Origin: Pseudomonadales bacterium
Lineage (GTDB): Bacteria > Pseudomonadota > Gammaproteobacteria > Pseudomonadales > Azotimanducaceae
Assembly: GCA_012103505.1 (NCBI GenBank)
Contig: WLWP01000001.1
Location: forward strand, 2,852,001-2,916,000
Direction of reading: 5' to 3'
DNA: 64,000 bases
Each line of letters begins with the position of its first letter. Within the stretch, counting starts at the first letter, position 1. The position numbers and the translations under genes were made by a program. Below are positions 1 to 7,767 of this stretch, one piece after another. The notes below the pieces were generated by a model that was not told where the DNA came from, did no database searches, and worked only from the letters and a program-made list of their open reading frames with translations.

Positions 1-1
1 G

Positions 2-277
2 TACATGTTGCGCGAGGAATTCGATCAAGCGTTGGAACTGGCAGAGCGCGATTTGACTGAGAATCCTGCCAACTACTTTTCTCACGTCAATTTGGCGAAC
101 CTGAAAGGCTATTTGGGTCAGACAGAAGGTGCAGCGGAAGCATGGCAAAAAGCCAAGGACATGATGCCCGGCTTATCCTTGAGCCTATTTGAGTCTGGTT
201 ATCGAATGGTCTTCATAGATCCAAAACTTGCCGAACGATTCAGTGCGGGTCTGATTCTTGCCGGTGTAGCCGACTAG
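2..277 (+). CDS. C-terminal end of a TPR-repeat protein (5' partial)
   Basis: The reading frame is open from the left edge (codon at position 2) to the stop at 275-277, so this is the last 91 residues of a gene that begins outside the window. An ATG at position 5 exists but no ribosome binding site can be seen before it. The sequence has one clear tetratricopeptide-like helical pair (ALELAERDLTENPANYFSHV followed by LANLKGYLGQTEGAAEAWQKA). TPRs are protein-protein interaction repeats. The N-terminal partner domain is out of view, so no function can be given. Confidence 0.6.
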   Translation, partial: YMLREEFDQALELAERDLTENPANYFSHVNLANLKGYLGQTEGAAEAWQKAKDMMPGLSLSLFESGYRMVFIDPKLAERFSAGLILAGVAD

Positions 278-288
278 CTACCAGACAG

Positions 289-315
289 GACCATGGGCCT
301 TGTCGGCCCATAGTC
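289..315. terminator. Hairpin between convergent genes, possible bidirectional terminator
   Basis: GACCATGGGCC (289-299) and GGCCCATAGTC (305-315) form an 11-bp stem with one mismatch and a 5-base loop. It lies in the 55-bp gap between the stop of the TPR gene and the stop of the convergent amidohydrolase gene. There is no clear T-tract on either side, so intrinsic termination is likely but not certain. Confidence 0.5.
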
Positions 316-332
316 GGTCTTGTCCTGACTTA

Positions 333-2039
333 CTAAACGCCAGCCCTTACCAACTGGCCATTGAGAGCGCCAACGTGTTCACCGCCTTCCATGAATACAG
401 CTCCATTGACGATCGTGTAGTCGTAACCGCTCGCACCCTGGATGTAGCGACCCGCGCCATTAGGTAGGTCATTGACATATTCTGGTTGCGGCAGAGACAA
501 GTTATCAAAGTCGATGACGTTGATATCGGCATAGCCACCAACTTTGATACGCCCTCTATCCTTGAACCCGAAGAGATCAGCCGTATCAGAGGTCAGTCGT
601 CGGATTGCCTGTTCCAGCGACCAGCGTTGCCGTTCACGCACCCAGTAGGTGAGCAAGAACGTAGGTTGACTGGTATCCATAATTTGACCAACGTGGGCAC
701 CGGCATCAGCCAAGCCGAGAGTGACTAAGTCACTATCCAGCATTTCCTCTACTGCGCTCAGCTGGTGATTCAGTATCGGATAGTTGAGGTTGAGCAATCC
801 GTCGCGTTCCAAACAAAGATCGATGAACGCCTCAGCCGGAGGGCAGTTACGACGTTTGGCATGCGCGGCCAGAGAGTCTTCGGCCCGACAATCGTAGCGC
901 GCGTCACCATCCGGCAAAATGAACATCGCTTCAGGTCGCGGTACCCGTTCTAGTTGCTCCGCATCCGTTATGAGTTGCGCACGTCGTGCTGAGTCACGCA
1001 GAGCCGCCAGCTTTCCAGCCCGATCTAGACTCCGCAGAGACCACCAAGAATCAGCCCGATCCCAAGGCGTTCGGTTGAATATGTTGTAAATCATACCGAT
1101 GCCGCGGGCGGTTGTTTGCGGACGCAACAATGCCCCGTTGTCATTCTCTTCTAGATTGAATTCGATGACTTTCGAATATAGGTCCGGACGCCGATCCGAT
1201 TGCACCAAGCCGTAGCTCAACGGACGTCCGGAACGACGACTGATTTCGCCCATTAGCGCTAGTTCTTCTCTGGTTTTTGTCAGCTCGTCGTCATCACGCT
1301 CACCAAGGCGCATCGCGCCTTCGAAAAGACCATAACCTGCTTTACCTAACACATCCCCAAATGCCAACAGCTCATCTGCCTTCGCAAAAGTCCCTGGAAC
1401 CGGCCTGCCATCGGGCACTTTGTGTCCTAGCGTCCTACTGGTCGAGATGCCTAGTGCTCCGGCTGCCATTGCTTCTGTAGCCAGCTCCGCCATTTTTGCA
1501 ATGTCCTCAGCTGTGCCAGACCCCTCGGTCATGCATCGATCGCCCATGGCAGCAACACGTAACGCACAGTGCCCGACAAGACCGCCGACATTTATGCCTT
1601 TCTCAGTGCGGTCCAACCAGCCAAGATACTCACCATAGGAGTTCCAATCCCAGGGTAGACCTTCGAGGATTGCCTCCCGGGGGATGTCTTCAACAGATTC
1701 CATCATCTCGGCTAGAAACTCTTTTTGTCCCGCTTCAACCGGTGCAAACGTAACCCCACAATTACCGAGAACCGCGGAGGTGATGCCATGCCAACATGAT
1801 GACGTTGGCAGAGGATCCCATGCTAACTGGGCATCCAAGTGGGTGTGGACATCAACAAAACCTGGGGTAACCAGCTTACCCTCGGCATCGATTTCCCTAT
1901 GACCCGTGCCTTCGAGGGCACTACCTACGGCAACGATACGATCGCCAGATATCGCCACATCGGCCTGTCGACCTTCTGCACCGGTGCCGTCATATACTGT
2001 GCCGTTGCGAATGATGAGCTCAGAAGTATTGTGAGCCAT
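333..2039 (-). CDS. D-aminoacylase-like amidohydrolase
   Basis: 568 residues, typical for the N-acyl-D-amino-acid deacylase branch of the amidohydrolase superfamily. Visible marks are the N-terminal beta-sandwich start (LIIRNGTVYDGTGAEG), the metal-binding DVHTHLDAQ near residue 63, the GNCGVTFAPV motif near residue 92 that carries the Cys ligand of D-aminoacylases, and the late LGLADAGAHVGQ motif. The family hydrolyses amide bonds of N-acyl-D-amino acids, D-hydantoin-like or related compounds. The true substrate is unknown. The ATG at 2039 is preceded by GGGGAT. It is transcribed away from the MBL gene at 2315 and shares a 275-bp divergent regulatory region with it. Confidence 0.85.
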   Translation of the reverse strand: MAHNTSELIIRNGTVYDGTGAEGRQADVAISGDRIVAVGSALEGTGHREIDAEGKLVTPGFVDVHTHLDAQLAWDPLPTSSCWHGITSAVLGNCGVTFAPVEAGQKEFLAEMMESVEDIPREAILEGLPWDWNSYGEYLGWLDRTEKGINVGGLVGHCALRVAAMGDRCMTEGSGTAEDIAKMAELATEAMAAGALGISTSRTLGHKVPDGRPVPGTFAKADELLAFGDVLGKAGYGLFEGAMRLGERDDDELTKTREELALMGEISRRSGRPLSYGLVQSDRRPDLYSKVIEFNLEENDNGALLRPQTTARGIGMIYNIFNRTPWDRADSWWSLRSLDRAGKLAALRDSARRAQLITDAEQLERVPRPEAMFILPDGDARYDCRAEDSLAAHAKRRNCPPAEAFIDLCLERDGLLNLNYPILNHQLSAVEEMLDSDLVTLGLADAGAHVGQIMDTSQPTFLLTYWVRERQRWSLEQAIRRLTSDTADLFGFKDRGRIKVGGYADINVIDFDNLSLPQPEYVNDLPNGAGRYIQGASGYDYTIVNGAVFMEGGEHVGALNGQLVRAGV

Positions 2040-2263
2040 AACTATCCCCTAATAATTTGACTGAAGCCGTCAGATACTAACCCCGATCTACTCCGATAAC
2101 GAGCCTTCTGTGCTGACTACAAGACGCGCGACAACGAGTTCTGACCGATCGTTCACGCCGCAATATCGCGTGTGTCATTTTGTTTTTCTGCACCTGCAGG
2201 ATTATTGAAACCACGGTAATGTTGGCAGCCGCCCTACTTACCAGTGTAGATTAGCCAACTACT

Positions 2264-2283
2264 CGTGATCCGCGCGGATCACG
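2264..2283. promoter_or_regulatory. Perfect 20-bp palindrome in a divergent promoter region
   Basis: CGTGATCCGCGCGGATCACG is a perfect palindrome. It ends 31 bp before the GTG start of the MBL-fold gene and lies in the region shared with the divergent amidohydrolase gene. Position and symmetry suit an operator for a dimeric repressor. No matching regulator gene lies beside it. Confidence 0.5.
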
Positions 2284-2314
2284 TTTCGAAAACTTAATCG
2301 GAAGGAGACTGGTA

Positions 2315-3166
2315 GTGGAATCATGGAAAGTTGGTGAAGTTCAAATTCACCGTGTCGTAGATCTGCTCATGGACATGCCTCTCACATTCTTGTTTCCCGA
2401 AGGAACACCCGAGCAGCTCGCGCCTTTCAACGGTTGGCTACAACCCCACTTTCTTCACAAGGACGGCACAACGATGACCGTGTCAGTCCACACGTTTGTC
2501 ATCAAGTCAGGAGATGCCACCATTGTTGTGGACACGTGTATTGGTAACGACAAAGAGCGAGATGCGCCAAACTGGAATCTCCGCACTTCAGACTTTCTCG
2601 ACAATCTCGCAGACCGAGGCGCCGCCCGCGAGGCCGTGGATACCGTGTTGTGTACACACTTACACGTCGATCACGTCGGTTGGAATACAGTGCTTGAAAA
2701 CGACCGATGGGTGCCAACGTTTCCAAACGCTAGCTACCTAATCGGCCGTGAGGAATGGGCTTTCTGGGAGCATGAGGATGACCCGTTCGGGAAACAAGCC
2801 AAAGCTGATTCGATCTTGCCCATCATCGAATCGGACTTAGTGCAGTTCGTAGAAACAGACCACCGCATCACGGATGAGGTTTGTCTCGTCCCTACCCCAG
2901 GTCACACACCGGGGCACGTGAGCGTCCTGATCAAATCCAAAGGTGAGACTGCAATCATAACTGGCGACTTGTTCCATCATCCGCTGCAGTTTGCATGCCC
3001 CGGTTGGAAAGACATCGCAGATGTAGATGGGGAAACGGCAGAGCGTACTCGCCTCAAATTCATGCACGAATATGGCAACGAAACTCTGGTGCTGGGGACT
3101 CACTTCGCTTCACCCACTGCCGGGCACATTGTTCGCGACGGGGAGTTTTGGCGGTTCGACGCGTAA
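2315..3166 (+). CDS. MBL-fold metallo-hydrolase
   Basis: 283 residues with the full metallo-beta-lactamase signature: HLHVDH at residues 115-120, a later PGHTPGH, ITGD and GTHF, giving the ligands for two metal ions. The general form resembles the branch that includes AHL lactonases and related esterases or lactonases. Whether it cleaves a lactone, ester or thioester cannot be read from the sequence. The start is GTG, chosen because GGAG (2303-2306) lies 8 bases upstream; the next ATG is at 2324. No signal peptide is seen, so it is probably cytoplasmic. It ends 19 bp before the convergent EthD gene. Confidence 0.85.
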   Translation: MESWKVGEVQIHRVVDLLMDMPLTFLFPEGTPEQLAPFNGWLQPHFLHKDGTTMTVSVHTFVIKSGDATIVVDTCIGNDKERDAPNWNLRTSDFLDNLADRGAAREAVDTVLCTHLHVDHVGWNTVLENDRWVPTFPNASYLIGREEWAFWEHEDDPFGKQAKADSILPIIESDLVQFVETDHRITDEVCLVPTPGHTPGHVSVLIKSKGETAIITGDLFHHPLQFACPGWKDIADVDGETAERTRLKFMHEYGNETLVLGTHFASPTAGHIVRDGEFWRFDA

Positions 3167-3185
3167 AAACGTAAAGCAGAAGGGT

Positions 3186-3839
3186 CTACTCGATCGCTAC
3201 AATCTCGTAGCCGTGGTAAAAACCTGCAGCTTCGGAGACCTTCAAGAAGTTATCTAGTCCAAGCTTACCCATATGCGCTTGGGCCGCCGTCTTATCCGCA
3301 TAATAGACTTCTGCCAGTCCTGCATAGTGTGGTTCTGGTCCACCTAGCGTCGCGTGTGAAATCACATAGCGCAATCCACCTGGCGTCGCAGCAAGCGCAC
3401 CGGAAACGTTTGGAGCGTGATCCTCAAGCCAACTCTTATAGAACGCACGAACATCGCCATCTGATTTTCGCCGCACTAAGCCTGTCACTTTAACGGCTTG
3501 GCTAGGTCTCGGTCCGTCAACGATGACATGCTCCTCGCAAGCCAAGACGGTTGGATTCTTGTCGGTCAACTCAAAGAAACCATCATTGAGCTCAGTTGTT
3601 AGATACGACGTTTCGCGCTGCGGCTCATAGAAAGATGACGCCCGCTCTGCGTCCTTGAACCACAACGTGGTCATACCATCGTATTGTTGATCTGGCTTTG
3701 AATCGAAGATAGTGACACTGCAGTGATCAGGTTGGAAACGCTTAACCACCGCCGGTGTATGTGCATTCAGCCAGGATTCAACGAGCTCATCGTGGCTTAC
3801 GCCTTCCGCCCGCCGAACTAATACAATCAGCTTAATCAC
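3186..3839 (-). CDS. EthD-domain protein (two tandem EthD domains)
   Basis: 217 residues. Two copies of the EthD-type dimeric alpha/beta-barrel fold are visible, one starting MIKLIVLVRRAEGVSHDELV and one starting near residue 115 (VKVTGLVRRKSDGDVRAFYK), each followed by a W..HAP segment. EthD was first described beside ether-degrading cytochrome P450 genes. Related domains act as small isomerases or lyases or as helpers in polyketide and xenobiotic metabolism. Its start overlaps the end of the SpoIIAA-like gene by 8 bp, so the two are translationally linked. Substrate unknown. Confidence 0.75.
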   Translation of the reverse strand: MIKLIVLVRRAEGVSHDELVESWLNAHTPAVVKRFQPDHCSVTIFDSKPDQQYDGMTTLWFKDAERASSFYEPQRETSYLTTELNDGFFELTDKNPTVLACEEHVIVDGPRPSQAVKVTGLVRRKSDGDVRAFYKSWLEDHAPNVSGALAATPGGLRYVISHATLGGPEPHYAGLAEVYYADKTAAQAHMGKLGLDNFLKVSEAAGFYHGYEIVAIE

Positions 3840-4221
3840 GACGTAACCACACCCGTGCCTCTTCTAGACCACGAAATATCTGCACCTCTCTACTTGTCAA
3901 TTCCGCGCTCCATGCTGCGTACATTTTTGCGATGCCAAAGTGCAGATCCGACGTTCCTACGATCGCCAATCTTTCCCTCGAAGTAGGCACTTCTTTTTCA
4001 AATTCGCTCAGAGAGATGACATCGACATCACCAATTTCCAATTCTGAACCGTCGAACAACAGATCGAACGTTGCGTCGGCGCCTTCAGTCTCTTCAATCT
4101 CGCTCATCACCTGCCAAAGATATTCAGGCGAGAGTTGTCCCCGAAGTTTGAGTTCTATTCTTCGCTCCGATTCGACGATATCAATTTGCGCCCAGCTATC
4201 AGCCTGCAACTGAAACCTCAT
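3832..4221 (-). CDS. SpoIIAA-like (STAS-fold) small protein
   Basis: 129 residues with the pattern of the SpoIIAA-like family (alternating beta/alpha, near ELKLRGQLSPEYLWQV, TFDLLFDGSE and a C-terminal RGLEEARVWL). The family adopts a STAS-like fold and its role is mostly unknown; it often appears as a small partner protein. The gene precedes and overlaps the EthD gene. No strong Shine-Dalgarno is seen. Instead the ATG directly follows an 8-bp tandem repeat whose units read CTAAAAGG or CTAAGAAG on the coding strand and may supply the ribosome binding site. Confidence 0.6.
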   Translation of the reverse strand: MRFQLQADSWAQIDIVESERRIELKLRGQLSPEYLWQVMSEIEETEGADATFDLLFDGSELEIGDVDVISLSEFEKEVPTSRERLAIVGTSDLHFGIAKMYAAWSAELTSREVQIFRGLEEARVWLRRD

Positions 4222-4224
4222 TAG

Positions 4225-4256
4225 TTCTTTAGCTTCTTAGCCTTTTAGCCTTTTAG
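4225..4256. repeat. 8-bp tandem repeat (four units) abutting a start codon
   Basis: Four units read TTCTTTAG, CTTCTTAG, CCTTTTAG, CCTTTTAG on the plus strand. The last two are identical and the others differ by two or three bases. The array lies 4-35 bp upstream of the ATG of the minus-strand SpoIIAA-like gene. A change in unit number would shift spacing of ribosome-binding or promoter elements. Confidence 0.75.
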
Positions 4257-4300
4257 TTACCTGACCCAGTAGGGTGCCTGACGCCACTACAAATTGTACC

Positions 4301-4317
4301 CGCGGACAGCCTCCGCG
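4301..4317 (-). terminator. Hairpin just after the MFS gene
   Basis: CGCGGA (4301-4306) and TCCGCG (4312-4317) form a perfect 6-bp GC-rich stem with a 5-base loop. It begins 5 bp beyond the stop of the minus-strand MFS gene. The sequence after it in the direction of transcription lacks a long T-run, so the terminator call is tentative. Confidence 0.4.
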
Positions 4318-4321
4318 AACA

Positions 4322-5581
4322 TCACTCCTCGCTCACCCCATCGTGGTTGATAAAGAAAGGTCCAATGGCAGCTACCGCAACACCAATCACAAGAAGCTGA
4401 AACGCAAAGGCATAACTTCCCGAGAAGTCATAGATCCAGGCCGCTACCGGCGAAGCGGCGAGTGTTAACGGCAGGATCGCAAAATTCATCAATCCGTTAG
4501 CTAGACCGAAATTTCGCTGTCCAACAGCCGCTGCTACAGAATAGCTTCGCAGAGGCAGCATGCCCGCGTATCCGAAACCGAAACAACTCATACCTACAAT
4601 GACAGCAAAGTAACGGTCCGCCTCTGCGAGCACTAAAAGACCAATGGCCAACATCGCGAGCGACGACCAGATCGAAACCCGTACATTTGCTACATCCGTT
4701 AACAAACCTACCAACGGTTTTCCAAGCGCAGCACAAAGGGTCATAGCAAAGAAACCACCGGCAGCTTGATACTCGGTTAAGCCGAGGTCGGTGATGTGAC
4801 CAAACGCATGCGTGGCTACTGTGCCGAACACACAGAGCATCACGCCAAACACTAGAACGATATTCCAGAACGAAACCCGTCGGACAATTCGAAGCGGCGG
4901 CCATAGCTCTTGTGCGGCGGCGACCGTTGTCGATACGGGTTCGCTATCGCTGCCTGTTGCTTGTCCGTCCACAGCCAAACCCAGCTGCCTTGGTGCATCT
5001 CTCAGGAGAAAGACGCCCAACGGCGTAAGCACTACTGCGATGAGGAGTCCAAGCACGAGCAGCGAATCACGCCACCCTAATACCTCAATGAGGTAGACAC
5101 ACACACTCGGCATGATCATCCCCGACATCGAGGCACCCAAAATCACGCAGGCAAGCGCAAAGCCCCGCCTCTGCGAAAACCAACTGACTGTTATGCGCTG
5201 CACTGTGAACGCACCCAGACTTGTCATCCCAAACCCGAAGCAAACCGCCATAACCGCGTAAAGCTGCCAAAGCGTCTGAACCAGTGACAGCAACACATAT
5301 CCTGTCACCACTAACGTCAGGCCAAACAACAACATCTTGCGCGGTGAAAACCGATCCAGAAGAAAGCCAAGAAAAGGCGCAAAGCTACCCGCCACAACAC
5401 CTTCGGCAGTGAAACCCAAAGTAATGTCATAACGACCGGTCGCAAACGCTTCGGCAAACAAAGGTAGGTAGATGCCACGCACATAAGTGAGCATCCCAAA
5501 ACTCAGGAAGCTGACACAGAAGCCAACACCGACTATCACCCAGCCATAGAAGAATGGGATTCTGTTCACTAGTCCCTGCAT
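4322..5581 (-). CDS. Major facilitator superfamily transporter
   Basis: 419 residues and about twelve hydrophobic segments, the usual size and topology of an inner-membrane MFS carrier. A motif-A-like loop (FLLDRFSPRKMLLFG) follows the second helix near residue 75, and a hydrophilic central loop (around GLAVDGQATGSDSEPVST) separates the two six-helix halves. The form resembles the monocarboxylate or oxalate/formate-antiporter-like branch, but the substrate cannot be assigned. It stands divergent to the epimerase gene across a 191-bp gap that should hold both promoters. Confidence 0.8.
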   Translation of the reverse strand: MQGLVNRIPFFYGWVIVGVGFCVSFLSFGMLTYVRGIYLPLFAEAFATGRYDITLGFTAEGVVAGSFAPFLGFLLDRFSPRKMLLFGLTLVVTGYVLLSLVQTLWQLYAVMAVCFGFGMTSLGAFTVQRITVSWFSQRRGFALACVILGASMSGMIMPSVCVYLIEVLGWRDSLLVLGLLIAVVLTPLGVFLLRDAPRQLGLAVDGQATGSDSEPVSTTVAAAQELWPPLRIVRRVSFWNIVLVFGVMLCVFGTVATHAFGHITDLGLTEYQAAGGFFAMTLCAALGKPLVGLLTDVANVRVSIWSSLAMLAIGLLVLAEADRYFAVIVGMSCFGFGYAGMLPLRSYSVAAAVGQRNFGLANGLMNFAILPLTLAASPVAAWIYDFSGSYAFAFQLLVIGVAVAAIGPFFINHDGVSEE

Positions 5582-5772
5582 CGATCCCCTCTTTTTGGCT
5601 GCGGGCTATGATGGCACGGCTGTGTCAAAAGGGGGAATCAAACCGATCAGCTTTCTTTCCATAGAGACTTTCTTCCCATGAGGCGCCCTCGATGGTCGAT
5701 CCGGACTGAAACCATTAAGCACAAGCCATAGAATGAACAGCAGTTACACAACCGAGCGAAGGAAGAAAATCT

Positions 5773-6879
5773 GTGGGTAAAGAAACCGCACTTGTGATCG
5801 GTGGAACAGGACCGACCGGGCCAAGTCTGGTGAATGGACTCCGTGCTGAAGGATTCACGACAACCATTCTTCATACCGGACGACACGAAGTCGATACGAT
5901 TCCGCCTGAAGTTGAACACATTCACACCAATCCGTTCAAGATAGATGAAGTCGCCACGGCACTGGGTGATCGGACTTTCGACATCGTGTACTCCATGTAC
6001 GGCCGGTTACGCGATATAGCACCTTGGTTCGTAGGTAAAACCGGTAAGTTTGTCGCCGTTGGTGGCGTGCCAAGCTATTTGGGATACGCCGTGCCAAGCA
6101 TGCTTTGGCCGCCGGGATTGTCCGTCCCAATCAGGGAAGACGCGCCGCGATCAGGTACGGACGAGAATGAAAAAACGGCAAAGATGGTTACCAGCGAAGA
6201 TCTTGTCTTTGAGTACCACCCCACCGCAACGTTGTTTCGCTACCCGTTGATATACGGACCCGGCCAGATTCTTCCGCGCGAGTGGTTGGTGGTTAAACGC
6301 ATATTGGACGGTCGACGCAGAATGATTGTTGCCGATGGCGGGTTGAGTCTGCGAACCGCTGGATATGGACCCAACGTTGGGCACGCCTTGTCGCTGGTGG
6401 TCAGCAACCAGCAGATTGCGCAAGGCAAAACATACAACGTCGGGGATGAAAATTGTTTTACCGCCGCTCAGACTATCGAAATCTTGGCAGCAGCCCTCGA
6501 CGTAGAGATTGAATTGGTAAGCCTGCCGGTAAATCTAGCAACGCCTGCCCGGCCTTATCTGACGTCTGCCTACACCCTGCACCACCAAACAGGCATTGAC
6601 GCGATCCGAACAGAACTAAACTATCGCGACGTACTTCCTGCCGTAGAGGCATTAGCCATTACAGCACGCTATCTCCGAGACAATCCGATTGCTCCGGGAT
6701 CGATCACTGAACGGCGACTGCAAGATCCATTTGACTATGCTGCAGAAGACGCCTTAATTGACGCCTATCTATCTGCCACGACCCCGGTTCTCAAACTTGC
6801 CAAGGCCTATGACCCCGACTTTCGCGACCGTTACGCGCCCGGTTCAGAAGACTGGCGATTGGTGGATGCCAAAAACTAG
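5773..6879 (+). CDS. NAD-dependent epimerase/dehydratase family protein
   Basis: 368 residues of the extended short-chain dehydrogenase type. The N-terminal nucleotide-binding motif is VIGGTGPTGPSL near residues 8-19, and FRYPLIYGPGQ appears near residue 155. The usual catalytic YxxxK is not obvious, so the activity may differ from a classical sugar epimerase. The start is GTG, preceded by AAGGAAG about 8 bases upstream. It may act as an NAD(P)-dependent reductase on a small molecule. A 13-bp tandem repeat begins 14 bp after its stop. Confidence 0.7.
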   Translation: MGKETALVIGGTGPTGPSLVNGLRAEGFTTTILHTGRHEVDTIPPEVEHIHTNPFKIDEVATALGDRTFDIVYSMYGRLRDIAPWFVGKTGKFVAVGGVPSYLGYAVPSMLWPPGLSVPIREDAPRSGTDENEKTAKMVTSEDLVFEYHPTATLFRYPLIYGPGQILPREWLVVKRILDGRRRMIVADGGLSLRTAGYGPNVGHALSLVVSNQQIAQGKTYNVGDENCFTAAQTIEILAAALDVEIELVSLPVNLATPARPYLTSAYTLHHQTGIDAIRTELNYRDVLPAVEALAITARYLRDNPIAPGSITERRLQDPFDYAAEDALIDAYLSATTPVLKLAKAYDPDFRDRYAPGSEDWRLVDAKN

Positions 6880-6892
6880 AAACGTCAACACC

Positions 6893-6957
6893 CTATCTTT
6901 CACCCTTATCTCCCATCTCTATCTCCCATCTCTATCTCCCATCTCTATCTTCCATCC
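6893..6957. repeat. 13-bp tandem repeat, five units
   Basis: Five consecutive 13-bp units with the consensus CTATCTCCCATCT. Units two to four are nearly identical and the first and last are degenerate (CTATCTTTCACCC and CTATCTTCCATCC). The array is pyrimidine-rich on the plus strand and lies between the epimerase stop and the exported-protein gene, 86-150 bp upstream of its TTG start. Confidence 0.9.
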
Positions 6958-7042
6958 CTATCGGAGGGGTGGGGGATCAAAGCTATCGCCAGGAACCAAC
7001 GTTTCGGTCAAACTACGTGCGTAAAGCCTTTCGGAGAATTGC

Positions 7043-7753
7043 TTGAACAGAACGACCCTGACAGCCCTAATTTTCTGCTCGGTGATCTGCCTGCTTGCTG
7101 CCCCCACGTACGCAGCCTCAGATTCTCCGTATCTGATCGAGAAGAAAGACTTTAAGAAGAAGATCAGCTCCGTCGCACTATCGCCACTAGACGTCCCGGA
7201 TATGATCCCCCTCTCTGCAGATATGCGCACTTTCCTGGAAACCGAGGCAGTCAAAGCGCTCGCAAAGAAAAAAATAAACAACCAAGGTATGCCTGAGTAT
7301 GCTGCCATCTACACCAATTTCACCAATCAGATTGGTGGCCTGCGCAATGCAGAGGGTGAGTTAGATGCCAAACGTAAGGCTCTTGTGCGCGATCATGCAA
7401 AGAGAGAAATGCGACTGCAGCATGCCATCGATGGGTTTGCCGAGATTGCGCTCGTCGCCGTCTCTGCCCAGTTCTCTGAAGACCGCGCCGAATGGGATGG
7501 CGTCAAACGCAAGGTGATCAGCAATGATCGCAACAGCCTGTTCGGCGGTGGGAAATACCAAGGCAGTATCGCTGGCGTCTCATTTCAACTCGCGGTCTAT
7601 GACCGTAACGACAAACTCCTCTTCCTACAGAGGAGTGGTATCGACTTACTCCAAACAAGACAGGGAGACAGACTCGTGCTGCGCGACGACGACTTTTTGA
7701 ACGATACTAAGCAGCTTAAGAAATCCGTGCAGTCAGCTTTTAAACCGCTCTAG
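7043..7753 (+). CDS. Exported protein of unknown function, partner of M48 protease
   Basis: 236 residues with a signal peptide (hydrophobic LTALIFCSVICLLAAPTYAA, probable cleavage after TYA), so it acts in the periplasm or outer membrane. The mature part is rich in Lys and Asp, with a segment around DMIPLSADMRTFLETEAVKA and no motif I recognise. The TTG start is chosen because GGAG lies at 7032-7035, 7 bases upstream, and it gives a complete signal peptide. It is followed after 14 bp by the M48-TPR protease, probably in one operon, so a role in envelope protein quality control is an inference. Confidence 0.7.
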   Translation: MNRTTLTALIFCSVICLLAAPTYAASDSPYLIEKKDFKKKISSVALSPLDVPDMIPLSADMRTFLETEAVKALAKKKINNQGMPEYAAIYTNFTNQIGGLRNAEGELDAKRKALVRDHAKREMRLQHAIDGFAEIALVAVSAQFSEDRAEWDGVKRKVISNDRNSLFGGGKYQGSIAGVSFQLAVYDRNDKLLFLQRSGIDLLQTRQGDRLVLRDDDFLNDTKQLKKSVQSAFKPL

Positions 7754-7767
7754 ATTAGGAACGCTCA

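Noticed and set aside
3167-3185. Terminator between the MBL and EthD genes
   Set aside because: The 19-bp gap between the convergent genes holds no hairpin.
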